NCBI GenBank assembly: GCA_026545225.1
Contig: CM048847.1
Location: forward strand, 11,030,501-11,094,500
Source of the DNA: Cornus controversa
Taxonomy: Eukaryota > Streptophyta > Magnoliopsida > Cornales > Cornaceae
Length of the DNA: 64,000 bases
Reading direction: 5' to 3'
The translations under genes and the position numbers were made by a program. Of the stretch, positions 33,257 through 45,260 are shown in pieces (the first letter of the stretch is position 1; every line of letters begins with the position of its first letter). The notes beneath the pieces were generated by a model. The model worked only from the letters and a program-made list of their open reading frames with translations. It made no database searches and was not told the DNA's origin.

Positions 33257-33329
33257 TAAAGTTGGTTACACTATTAGTGTGAACAAAGTAGCCAATTTGC
33301 CACTCTCACTAAGGTACAATCCCAGTTCT

Positions 33330-34640
33330 GAGATGTCTTCCATCATCTTCCACTCACAGATGACAATACTAGCCAAAGTACTATGTGATTTCCTACTCAA
33401 TGCATCGGCAACCATATTAGCCTTTCATGGGTGATACTGAAGATCAAAGTTGTAGTCTTTCATGTATTCAACCCATCTCTTCAGTCTCATATTCAAGTCC
33501 TTTTAGGTAAAAAGGTACTTCAAGCTCTTATGATCGGACAAAACCTCAAACCTCTCTCCGTAGAGATAATGCCTCCATATTTTCAAGGCAAAAATTACCA
33601 CTGCCAACTCTAATTCATGAATTAGGTAATTCTGTTCGTGGATCTTCAACTATCGGGAATCATACGAAAGAACCCTCTCAATTTACATCAATATATAACC
33701 CAAACAGTCCCGTGAAGCATCACAGTAGATGACATAACCTAAACTGCACTCAGGAATAATCAGAATTAGAGCACTAGTCAAACTACGCTTCAGTTCTGTA
33801 AAGAAATGCTCGCAAGCATCATTCCACTCAAACTTAACTCATTTACGAGTAAGCTTGGTCATTGGCACCTCTAACTTCAAAAATTCTTTCACAAAACGCC
33901 AGTAATATCTTGCCAACCCCAAGAAGTTATGTATCTCAAATACGTTCTTAGGCCTTTCCCAATTTGTAACCACTTCAATTTTAGAAGGGTTTACCAAAAT
34001 TCCTCCTTCTAACACCACCTGTCCTAGGAACTTCACCTCCATTAGCCAAAATTCACATTTTTTGAATTTGGTATACAACTGGTGTTCTCTTAAAATCTGT
34101 AACAATGTCCTCAAGTGGATCTCATGTTCTTCTATAGAATAAGAAGACACAAGAATGTCATCCATGAAGACCACCACAAACCTATCCAAGTACACCCTGA
34201 ATATCCGGTTCATCAGAATTAATTAATGCTGCCGGTGCGTTCGTCAGTCTGAATGGTATCACTAGAAACTTATAGTGGCAATATCTAATCAGAAAAGCTG
34301 TCTTCAAAATGTCTTCTTCCCTTACCCTCAACTAGTAATACCCCGACCTCAAGTCGATCTTCCAAAAATAAGTTGAACCCTTAAGCTGATCAAATAAGTC
34401 ATCTATCTTTGGCAAAGGATACTTGTTCTTAACCATTGCTTGGTTCAACTTATGGTAGTCTATGCATAACCGTAAAGATCTGTCCTTCGTTTTAAAAAAT
34501 AGGTCTGAAACTCCCCAAGGCGATGTACTAGGTCATAAAAACCCCTTATCCAAGAACTTTTGCAATTAATCTTTCAACTCCTTCAACTCTACCGATGCCA
34601 TCCGGTATGGTGCCATAGAGATAGGCATGGTACTAGGAGC
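33330..34640 (-). pseudogene. Reverse transcriptase/RNase H remnant (E2)
   Basis: RT pieces include [20 protein letters not shown] then [39 protein letters not shown] and [14 protein letters not shown] (33839-34213), all standard Ty3/Gypsy motifs with the F-M-D-D site. RNase H sequence with a YCDASRDCLGY-type block lies around 33700-33740. Fossil with several breaks. Confidence 0.88.
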
Positions 34641-34676
34641 AAGATTAATGCTAAAGACAACATCTCTCATCTGAGA

Positions 34677-35260
34677 TTACTTTGTCAAGTCCCCTAGAAA
34701 CACATCCAAAAATTTACTAACCACCAGTAGAAACTCTCCACTAGTCACAATCTCGTCCTCCTCGACTAATAAGCTAGCTAGGAAATATCCAACCCTATCC
34801 CATACACCAAAACTAAGCAAAGACGGAACGTAGAAATCATCACATTCTCCCATGAAGTAAAAGCAATCACCCTTAGGTGTGCACACCGTCACTCTCCTAT
34901 AGAGACAATCAATCGTAGCACTAAATGTAGATAGCTAATCCATACCTAGAATGACATCAAAAGTGGTCATATCTAGTAACACAAGGTCAAACACTAATCG
35001 ATGCCTAGCAACCTCAATCTCGCAAGACCGACATACTCTATCCAGGGTAACCCTACCCCCAACAGGTGCATCAATGGACAATGGTGACCCCTGTGATGAC
35101 ACCCTCAACCCTAAGACACAAGCAAATGCAACAGATATGAATGAATACGATGTTCCTGAATATATCAACACCCTAGCCCATGAGCTAGAAACCAAGAAAA
35201 TACCTCTGACCACTAGATGTCCTAGTATGTCCTCTGTCGGAGCAATCATGAGTACACAAC
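34677..35260 (-). pseudogene. Aspartic protease remnant and linker (E2)
   Basis: The piece GIFLVSSSWARVLIYSGTSY and SFISVAFACVLGLRVSS aligns with the T1 protease around the catalytic segment and ends with TTFDVILGMD. The linker 34677-34892 matches the T1 sequence between protease and RT (GDCFYFMGECDDFYVPSL). Confidence 0.85.
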
Positions 35261-35396
35261 CCCGTATTTGCTGACCCTGTTGGCCAGCCCCCTATAAGCC
35301 CGACTGCTGACTAGAAGCAAGCGTAGAACCTCTCACTATCCAAGATCCCTGAACTGACTGTGCTGGCTAAAGTGGTGGCAATGCCCTAAAGCCAGA

Positions 35397-36453
35397 CTAA
35401 AATGTAGTCATTTGTACCGACCTCTGCTGAGATACTGAACCACTCTGAGTCCCTTGCCTATGTGGGCAATTAACTTTCATATGCCATCGCTGCTTGCAAT
35501 AGAAGCATACCCTTTCCCTCACTGTACCTGCTGGCACTAGTGCCACTGTATGTCCTTGTGGGCATTCCCTACTGTAATGGCTCATCTGCTGGCAAGTATA
35601 GCACACCATAGATGATTGTGAGGATCTAGTAGGCAAGAATGAAGGTATCGGGTGAGCCTACTTGTGGCCCTAAAAACCTAACCTACCCTCCATGTGCCTC
35701 TTTCTTCCCTGACCACCCAATGATGCCCCCACACTCTTCACTTGCTATTTAAAGTCCCATATCCTTTGGGTGTCTCTTTCACCCTCTTTAACCACCAAAG
35801 CTCTATCAATAACCTCATTATAGGTCTTCAAACCTAAAATGGATACCCTCTTTCTGATGGAGGTTTGTAGCCCTTTTACGAACTTCTTCACTTTCAATTC
35901 CTCATTCATCACCATCTCTGAGGCAAAGTGAGTCAAGGATGTAAACTTGGTCTCATACCCCATAACATCTAAGTCCTCTTGGACTAGATCCATAAACTCT
36001 TGCCTCATCCGGTCCCTCATCGAAGCCAAAAAGAATTTGTCGAAAAATAACCCTTTAAAGGCTTCTCAATCCATGGTCTCAGTGTTTTGGACATTTCCAA
36101 TAAATTGCCACCACTGATCCGCTTCCCCTTGCAAGTGAAGTGCTGCCACTCCAACTTTTAAATCCTCATCAATTGAAAGAGCAACCATGAGTTTATGAGT
36201 TTGATTGATCCAACTTTCTGCAACCAATGGATCACTTCCACCATCAAAGGTAGGTAGTTTAAATTTCACATACTCTTTTATAGCCACCATTTGTCAGCTC
36301 AAGGCAACTCTAGGCAATGCCTGAACCTCTTCTTCTCTAGCTTCCCTAGCCATCCGTCTCATAGTGTCTGTCATCTCACGCATGAATTGCGCTCCATTAG
36401 CTGGCTCCTAAGGAGCATCAGCGCCTATATCTCACGCTCTTCTTGGAGGCATT
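35397..36453 (-). pseudogene. gag remnant with two zinc knuckles (E2)
   Basis: Capsid pieces KEYVKFKLPTFDGGSDPL, LHLQGEADQWWQFI and MRDRMRQEFMDLVQEDLDVM, then two knuckles: CYTCQQMSHYSREC (CX2CX4HX4C) and CFYCKQRWHMKVNC (CX2CX4HX4C), both with all ligands visible. The likely start is near 36453, reading MPPRRA. Confidence 0.88.
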
Positions 36454-36665
36454 ATGTTACATGCACAACAAGAAAATTTTAAGACCAAGAATTTACACTT
36501 CTTACACCATTTTCACCACGCTTACTCACACCATGTCAATTTTTGTCCATAAAGGCATGTTATTAAAGCATAAGCATATAATCATGTTACACGTAAGCAA
36601 TTTGTAACCCTAGGTGCAAATCCTTATGTCTACGTCCTTAACTTTAAGTGATCACTAGATTAAGT

Positions 36666-36802
36666 CTACCCTTAATCCTTAGGTATTCAAACCTAGTGCT
36701 CTGATAATTATCCAAAAATCATCAAATCCTTTCAAATCAAAATATGGGAAAAGCATTACCCGTCATCCTTAGGTATTTAAACCTAGCACTCTAATACCAT
36801 GT
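36666..36802 (-). repeat. Duplicated primer-binding/leader segment (E2)
   Basis: Two direct copies, about 93 bp apart, of a leader that on the minus strand runs TGGTATTAGAGTGCTAGGTT / TTATCAGAGCACTAGGTTTG and continues to ATACCTAAGGAT. The copy next to the LTR (about 36759-36802) is in the normal primer-binding position. The second lies inside the leader. Confidence 0.8.
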
Positions 36803-38753
36803 TGTCATAGCCCAGTTCCTGATTCCCAGAAATCGAGTGTGAACCTGTCTGTCAACCACAACAGGCTCTTTTCTATCTCCCAAAATACTACGAAAGCATA
36901 CCATTTCAAATGTACACATATGTACGTGCACTTCAGACCATAATATCCTCAATGGGCCCCTCAAACATCCCCTTGCATCTCTCTATAAAAAAATAAAATT
37001 CTTACATTTCAATGCATCAAAATGAGGATTTCAATGCATCATACATATATCGACCATCTATCAACCAAAACACACTCTCAGGACTTTTGACATTCTAAAA
37101 TCCTTTAGGTTTTCCATGCATCGTACTTGTCATTTCGATGCATCTCAAAATTGATACATCAAAATAGACATTTTGATGCATCAAAATGCCCGAACTGATG
37201 CACTTGCAGAAATCCTACAATTATGCAATTCGCCATTTTCGCATTCTAAGTCCCTCTTAATATCATAGTTCATCCATACAATCTTAAAATCATACATGAT
37301 GGGTTACTAAATCACTCATAGGAATTGGATCATACATTCACCCGATTTTATGTCTCAAAACCTCAATTCTTGCACTTCATACAAAGTAACATATCTTATC
37401 CATGAGATCAGTCCATACACATAAAAAGAGGTTATAGTCTTGAAATCCATACATTTACCATAACATACATATAGTCCAAATACATTCTAAGTCCATATAG
37501 CTATCAAGTCCCTAGCCATTACAAGAATTTATACATGAAGTCCAAAATTTTACAAATTCTACTATGATTATGACTAGATAATGTGACACAAGCTAGCATG
37601 GATAGCCAAGTCTCTAATATCCAAAAGGTACACAAAAATGCTACGATAAGCACTACATTGACACTCAAGTCCCATCTGTCATCAGCACCCTATCTATAAA
37701 AGAGTTTAGGAAAAAGGGGTGAGCACTACGGCAGCTCAGTAGAGATACCACAACCCACCTAAGTGCCAACTCGACATTAACTTATATAAATGCATGTCAC
37801 TACATTACACGTATCATCCAACATATACCATGTTTGTTCACAAACAACACATATATAAGAATGTATTAACACATATCATGTTTCATAATTAAAATGTAAA
37901 CAATTTCATACACTTGTCTCCCACTCGGACTCAACCCAAAACTCTAATATGACTTTGACCAATCGTGTGACCTGTAACACTCCCCACATAAATCTGATAC
38001 CATCATCGAGTATTTACCTACTCCAAGGTGATTAGACCACCGTCACCGGGTATTTACCTACTCTGGGTGACTTGGCCCCCTTTTAAAATTTATCATCAAG
38101 TATTTACTGACTCCAAGGTGATTAGACCGTTATCACCAAGTATTTGCTTACTCCAAGGTGAATAGGCCATTTTGGAATCATCACCGAGTATTTACCTACC
38201 CCAAGGTGATTTCACCACTTCACAACCACAACCAAGTATTGACCTACTCTAGGTAATTTAACCACCTTCCCTTGTTTCCTCATAACAGCCCCAAATATAC
38301 ATTTCAGACATATAGAGATCAAGTATTCAACATTCATATGTCACAATGCATAAGCTAATTAATAGAATACATAGCATGTATTTCCATCTTCACAAAACCA
38401 CACATATATTTACCTATACATGTGAAACCTAACATATCATACACATATTCACATAAATCTCACTTAGCATAATTTGGTCATGTTTCACCAATGCATACAT
38501 TTTCTATGAAAGGATAGCATGCATTTAACTCATATAATAACACATAATCCATACATGTTACAAATAATTACACAAGTACACCACGTTAAGCATATAATCA
38601 TATATGCCCTCATTCTTCCAAATTTTCATGCACTTGTCCCTCATGTCATGTATACTAGAAGATACACATCTATTTCACATAAGAGACTCAATATAATGAG
38701 AAAAATACACCTTATCCCACCCCTTTTACATCTCTAAATCATGCAATACACAC
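36803..38753 (-). repeat. 5' LTR of E2, part, interrupted by LTR F
   Basis: Aligns with 29151 onward to the CATGCAATA(C/G)ACAC block, where LTR F starts. It includes the motif array (about 37005-37205) and hairpin array (about 37990-38257). The missing remainder should lie beyond the nested elements, outside the window. Confidence 0.88.
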
Positions 38754-40224
38754 TGTCACGCCCCGAAATCCAGACCGTTGGGACTTCCCTGGACCGGCCC
38801 AGAATCTTGGGTCACAAACCCGTTCACTCAACCCCATGATCGATCTTAACCACACTTATACGATAGTATCGAGGTTTGATACCATGCTATAATGCCCCGA
38901 CTCCCAACTCCCGACTCCCGGAGAACCGGAGGTGAACTTGTCTATTTAGCCTAATAGACCCTCATTACCCTCATTTAGTGTGAAATCTTAACTCAATTCT
39001 TCCATATAAATGCACACAAATTCACGTTAACCAATCCCCATGGGCCCTACATTGAATCATACACCTTAGTGGAAATTTACTTGTCCACACTTTCAAGAAT
39101 CACTCACTTAACAACATCCAACACTTTTTATATTTGGATTATGAAGTTGAGACTTATCCCATTGGATAGAGAATCTAAAAATACTCAATTAAAAAAAAAT
39201 CACACTCAATTCCGATCTAAAATGAAGAAATTACATCGAATTGAAGTTTGGAAAAATATTGTGAATAGTAATCCCGATTGTGCGAGAATGGGATTTCTAT
39301 TGTGCAAAACTGGCATCTTGATTGTGCGAAAAAAATTCAATTGTGCAAAAATTTCACCCTCTCGGGACCCTAAACCTGCAATATTTCGCACGATCAAAAT
39401 GTGAGTTTCGATTATGCGAAATTACCCTTGTCTAGACCGTAAAATTTACCATAATTCACCACCACTTCGCATAATCGAAATGGGGGTTTCGATTGTGTGA
39501 AATAGGCACTTCACACGATCAAAATGCTCTCCACAGGACCTCCAACAACCCTATACATGGTCTATTTGGAGCCCAATCCTCATTCTATCATCCTCAGACC
39601 TCTCATACATGATCCATAACATACTTTAAGGATTTCAACATCAACTACATGCTCAAAATCATATTCGTAATTGAATCATACACTAAAATGAATCATTCTC
39701 TTTCACAACCACAATATATTCCTCATAAACACATCATCAAATGAACTAAATGCCACCATGGGCATTACATAAATTAAACCGTTGTCTTTTCATACCAAAC
39801 AAGTTTATAATCCAATACATACATCAAAAGTACATTTGACCAAGGTATAACCACAACTCAAAAATAAGTCACATGACACAAGCCGACATGAATAGCCATG
39901 AAATGCATAACATCCAAAAGATAGTAAGATACCTCTAGAATTCCACTTCGACACTCATGTCCCATCCGTCATTAGCGCTTTATTTGTAAAAGAGTTTTAA
40001 TAAAGGGGTGAGCACCACTGCGGCTCAATAGAGATACCACAACCCTCCTAAGTGCTGACTCGACACCGACCTACATGGAATGCATATGAATACACTACAT
40101 GCCACATCCACAATCTCACAACAAGTCAACAAATGCAATTAAAGAAGATTGCATATTTCACGAATCATGTTTGACATATTCAAACATAAAAGCATTAAGG
40201 AAAGTAAATACTCTTTCTCGGTCC
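38754..40224 (-). repeat. LTR 'F', T1-type Tekay LTR; host of the Athila dimer
   Basis: On the + strand it starts TGTCACGCCCCG. Read on the minus strand it follows the T1 3' LTR block by block, including the embedded primer-binding-site-like TGGTATC (about 38872-38893) near its end. It carries a CGCACAATCG-type array where T1 has GATCAATC. No coding sequence is attached on this side. It is interrupted at 40225 by an Athila-type LTR. Confidence 0.85.
39277..39525 (-). repeat. Motif array, TTTCGCACAATCGAAA type (LTR F)
   Basis: About nine sites in both orientations: CGATTGTGCGA-like at about 39277 and 39320, TTTCGCACGATCAAAA near 39383, TTTCGATTATGCGAAA near 39406, CTTCGCATAATCGAAA near 39466, TTTCGATTGTGTGAAA near 39487 and others. 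Site order, orientation and spacers match the T1 array at 3416-3636. Confidence 0.8.
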
Positions 40225-41653
40225 TGATTCGTGTGTGAGTGTGACTCAATAAGTGTATCAATTAAAATTACCACACTTCGCAATAGAACGCATTCCTTGT
40301 AGAATAGGGCTATCGAAAGGGGTGTCGAACCTCAGGGACTGTGGTCTGACTAAGTTGGATATACGGAATTAATTCTAATTAAATTTAAAGGAAAAGAATT
40401 CTGATTTTTATAACTAAATTAACTAATGAAGCTATTGAACAAAAGTAAGAAAAACTAAGGAGTATAGAGAATATAAGATAAATCTTGGGTTATTGATTTC
40501 ACCACTAACTTCACAATCAGTGGCCAATTGAACTAACTATGGGGAATCATATCATGCATAAATGGTGTCGGTGGCTACAAGCTCACCTCCATCCGTCAAG
40601 AAGATAACATATGATTAAGGCTAAGTCATGGACAATCTCCGATTGGTATGGACCATCTGCCTAACTACTCTAATCTAGGGTGCAGTATGGTTCATCTTCT
40701 CTAGGCATAATCCATCAAAACTTTTAATGATATATTCAGTGAAAACCATTGTGTAATAATCACTCTCATAATCACAGAAAACAAGAGGGACGAGTTCAAT
40801 AACAACAATCAAGTATCTAAGACAATATAAGAAATAATTGAAACTGAATTTATAAGACTTTTATTGCTCAAATCTATAATACGAATTCTCTAAATTACAC
40901 AATCTATGAATGAATACAAAAATCCCCAATAATTAGAACAATCAAACCAGTGATGTTTAGTTAGGGCTACATCAAAACCCTGGTGGTTGAACTAGCCGCT
41001 CATAATACGCCTTGTTCTCCAATGATTCTCCACTCCAAAAGCTCTTCAAAGCTGCTGCCAAGCCTCCCAATACAGCCTCAATTTGTCACTTTAAATAGCC
41101 AAGAGAATACATCAAAGTCCTAATCCAATTAAGAATTAATTAGGTTTTCCCGCAACACTAATTAGGTGGGTATTTCCTATTGACGTTCGGCCCAACTTTT
41201 GACCCACTAAAAGTCCAATTCACGGAATTTTCGTGAAATCCAAAAGTGTGCAGAATCGAATTTCGTTTAACTTATTAAAAAATTAAGTCAATTTGAGGCT
41301 CAGAAATAACACTTCTCGTTAGTTTTCCAAAACGGGATTAAGACTATATTATGCGCAGATTTGGACTTCACGCCCAAAACCTTCTTAAGCAGCTGTAATT
41401 CTCTTAGACCTCTATCTTGGGCTGATTTGAGTTAAAATAAATGGTTGAATGGATCCATTTGATGTAGTCTTCATCTAACCATCTTGAATGTCTTCTTTAA
41501 AAACTCAAAATTATGGTTTTAATTAAAATAATCATTAAGGCCCTGAAAATACAGAAAACACTAAAACAAAGTAAAATAACAAAATAATCTATCACTAAGA
41601 GAATAAAATACATAAGTTAAGAGGCTAGAATGCGCAACATTCAACACTTATCA
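40225..41653 (-). repeat. Athila LTR L1 (3' LTR of E5)
   Basis: On the + strand it runs from TGATTCGTGTGTGAG to ACACTTATCA, so on the minus strand it opens TGATAAGTGTTGAATG, a typical Athila-type LTR start. It is flanked on the internal side by the polypurine tract (CACCCCCAAACTT on +). Confidence 0.92.
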
Positions 41654-43710
41654 CACCCCCAAACTTACATATTGCTAGTCCCTTAGCAATAGAATAAAAT
41701 AAAACTCAAACAAAGAAACTACTAAACACTAACTAAACTACCCAACTCCACTTTCGTGGGAGAAACGATTGCATTTAGCATATGCAACAAACTTTTAAAC
41801 CCCTAGGTTCCCCCTAGTGGACGAGTATAGTCTCGTGAGGGTTTCCAGAAATGTTACCCACAAACATTCAAAGTTTTGTTTCAACATTAATTCAAGAAGA
41901 AGATTACAATACATAGTTACAAACTTGCATTCAAGAATAATTTCAAACTTTCAAACTCCATAATTCAAAGCAATGGTCCCCATGCATAATTCACATCAAC
42001 ATATCTCAAAGCAACCAATTCTAGCTCCCTCGTGTAAAGTGAACTAGTAGTCCTCTCATGTAGTATAACCAAGCTCTGAATATATTAAGGCACATATCCC
42101 TTCAACTCACTAGCTCCCCTTATTGAAATCATACTTCCAAACATGAATATATGACTTTTTTATTTTCTTCATTCTTTTTTTTTTCATTGCTTTATTGGTT
42201 GTGCAATGTCTTGATCTATTAAGCTTTCTGAAAGATCCATGTAGCAAGCTTTCAGTCAGTGACTCCCAAACCAGATGGCTCTAGGGCACTAGGCTTAAAG
42301 ATACCCCGAAGAACCTAATTACTCAAATCAGTCAGGCTACAAATCAAGACAATCAATGCTCATCTTTTCTCACCCTTTCACTTTTGACACGAACACTCTG
42401 TACTTCTTAAGGCATAGAGGCCCGGTTACTCATGAAAAGGATCAAATTGATTTTCTATTCAACATATATTTCTTTTTCTTTTTTTTTTCTTTCTCATTGA
42501 AGTCAAGTAAAATACATTATCGGTACTCATTCTCAAGAGATACTAATTAATATCAAGCATATGTAACTCAACAACTCAGAGCCAAAGTTTATACCCCACA
42601 AAATTATGCTAGTGTGTCTGTGCATGTAAGGAAACTAAAGTCAATCACTCCAAGGCATATCATTGCAAATCATGATTAAAATCACTTAATTTAAACTACA
42701 GTTTCCAAAAATTTAAAACATACTCAAAAATTACAAGTTAAACACCTACATAACGTAATAATCCCTTGAATAATGTTAAAACATTCTATCTAAAAATAAA
42801 ACAAAATAAAATAAATAAATAAACTAAAAAAGTAAAAGAAAATAAACTCCTAAAACAAGAAGAATTTCACAATAATTTCTCCCATAATGCAATAAAGCAC
42901 ATAAATAGGCATCGCCTCACCCCCAAACTTAAACTGTACATTGTCCTCAATGGACACCCAATAAAAGCATAAGAAGAGTAAGAACGATGTTACCAGGAAT
43001 CTGAAAAAGTAATGGCAAGAAAAGATAGCAAACCAATGGTATGAAGGAAATGCAAGCACACCCCCAAACTTTGATGCAACAACCTGTCAAAACAAACCAC
43101 TATACCGTAAAGACTAAGTGAAATAATATGGGTAAAAATAAATATGAAATAAATAAATTTTTTTTTTTTTAACTAAAGAAGAAAGAAAGTACAAAACAAT
43201 ATGAAAAATAAAGTAAAGAAAAAAAATAAAAAAATAAAAATAAAAATACAAAAGATAGTTACCTCCGAAAAATTAAGGAAAAGGTGGTGCCAGAGAATCT
43301 GGGTCAAGGCTAGAATGGAGTATCAAAATAAGACACATAGTCCACAATCAACTCGCAATGTCCCCCAAACTTGTACTTCAAAACCCCTCAAAGAAATCAC
43401 CCCACTTCCACAATTAATTCACACCTCTTGTGAAGAAGGAAATATGAAAAAGTTAAAAATTTAATGATAATGGAGAATAATAAGTTGGAATTGATGATGA
43501 AGGTGATCAATGATGATGATCAAGTAGGTGTATGGAAATAAAATTGAAAGATTTTAGAGCGTATATTGATGTTGGAGAGGCACCAAGGCTTAAATTTTCC
43601 AAGTGGGAGTAATGAGGCATGAAAGGGGCATTTGAAGAAGCAAAATTACATCAACTGGGCATGTGGGAGCTGGGGCGATTGATCCCCCTTGGGCTGGGTG
43701 ATCGATCGCC
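41654..43710 (-). other. E5 3' internal non-coding region, left part
   Basis: No reading frame is supported. Structure: polypurine tract at 41654, perfect hairpin 41670-41691, three further AAGTTTGGGGG-type tracts (about 42915, 43062 and 43360), T-rich and A-rich low-complexity runs (42470-42490 and 43155-43250), and the beginning of a GATCGATC palindrome array (43671-43710) where E4 inserted. The tail of an Athila extra-ORF-like sequence can be guessed around 43260-43320 by comparison with E4. Confidence 0.75.
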
Positions 43711-45222
43711 TGATTCGTGTGTGAGTGTGACTCAAAAAGTATATCAATTAAAAATTTTCATACTTCGCAATAGAACGAATTTCTTACAGAATAGGGCTAT
43801 CAAAAGGGGTATCGTACCTCAGGGATTATGGTCTGATGAGTTGGAATACGGAATTAATTTTAACTAAATTTATAAGAAAAGAATTCTGATTTTTAAACTA
43901 GATTAATTAAAAAGGAAAATAAAATAAATCAAAGTAAACAGATAGTGAAGATAATATGAGAGAAATCTAGGGTGTTTGACTTCACCACTAACTCCACAAT
44001 CAATGGTCAATTGAATTAACTATAGGGGAATTACATCATGCATAAGTGGTGTCGATGGCTACAAGCTCACCTTCATCCGCCAAGAAGATAACATATGATT
44101 AAGGCTAAGTCATGGACTATCTTCGATTGGCATGGGTCATCTGCCTAACTACTCTAATCTAGGGTGTAGTATGGTTCATCTTCTCTAGGCATAATCCATC
44201 AAAGCGCTTAACAATATATTCAGTGATTACCATTGTGTAATAATCGCTCTCATAATCACAGAAAATAAGAGAGATTGAGTTCAATAACAACAACTAAATA
44301 TCTAAGACAAGATAAAAAAATTATTGAGATTGAATTTACAAGACTTTTATTGCTCAATTCTATAATAAGAATCCTCTGAATTACACAATCTATGCATGTA
44401 TATAAAGGTCCCCAATAATTAAAACAATCAAACCATTGATGCTTTGTTAGGACTACATCAAAACCTTAGTGGATGAACTAGCCGCTCATGGTAGAAGAAG
44501 AAGCTTCAACTATTGAGGAAGAAGGCATCATCTTCATGACTTCTGCGTATAACTTCGTTCTCCAATGGCTCTGCAAATATGTTTCTGTTCTCTTCTCAGC
44601 CCTCTCAGACTCTCCAATCCCTCTAATCTCCCCTCTCAATTCAGCCTCTTATTCTTCACTTTATTCCCCAAGAGAATACACCAAAGTCCTAATCCAATTA
44701 GGAATAAATTAGGGTTTCCCGCAGCACTAATCAGGTGAATTTTTCCTGCTGACTTCGGCCCAATTTTTGACCCACTAGAAGTCCGATTTACGGAATTTTC
44801 GTGAAATACAAAAGTGTGCAGAATCAAATTTCCTTCAATGTTATGCAAAAATAATGTCGATTTGAGGCTCAAAAATAATACTTCTCTTTCATTTTCCAAA
44901 ATGGGATTAAGACTGTATTATGCGCAAATTTGGGCTTCAGGCCTGAAACCTTCTTAAGCAGTTGTAATTCTCTTGGACCTCTTTCTTGGGCTGATTTGAG
45001 TTGAAATAAATGATTGAATGATTCTCCTTGATGTAGGCTTCATCTAACCATCTTGGATGTCTTCTTTAAAAGCCCAAAAACTTTGTTTTAACTGAAATAA
45101 TCATTAAGGCCCTGAAAATACAGAAAACACTAAAATGAAGTAAAATAACAAAATAATCTATCACTAAGAAAATAAAATACATAAGTTAAGAGGCTAGAAT
45201 GCGTAACATTCAACGCCTATCA
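43711..45222 (-). repeat. Athila LTR L2 (3' LTR of E4)
   Basis: On the + strand from TGATTCGTGTG to AACGCCTATCA. It shares with L3 an extra ~80 bp piece (AGAAGAAGAAGCTTCAAC region) that L1 and L4 lack, so E4 belongs to a different subfamily from E5/E6. Confidence 0.93.
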
Positions 45223-45260
45223 CACCCCCAAACTTACATATTGCTAGTCCCTTAGCAATA
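45223..45260 (-). other. Polypurine tract and adjacent perfect hairpin (E4)
   Basis: On the minus strand the tract AAGTTTGGGGGTG lies directly before the LTR. Six bases upstream is TATTGCTA-GTCCCT-TAGCAATA (45239-45260, + strand), a perfect 8 bp stem with a 6-base loop. The same arrangement occurs at 41670-41691 and 58396-58417. Confidence 0.85.

Larger units (their letters stand above)
29151..38753 (-). mobile_element. Tekay/Del-type chromovirus E2, broken but with all domains visible
   Basis: Minus-strand order: 5' LTR (36803-38753, split by LTR F), primer-binding region (duplicated), gag, protease, RT/RNase H, integrase with chromodomain, polypurine tract, 3' LTR (29151-31785). It is the most complete Tekay-type element here in domain order, but it carries several to many breaks. 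The two LTRs differ by roughly one base in ten over the first 165 aligned bases by eye, so it is old. It sits in LTR C. Confidence 0.9.

Noticed and set aside
43619-43867. 82-residue open frame on the + strand
   Set aside because: It spans the junction of E5 and the E4 LTR and is antisense to both. Chance frame.
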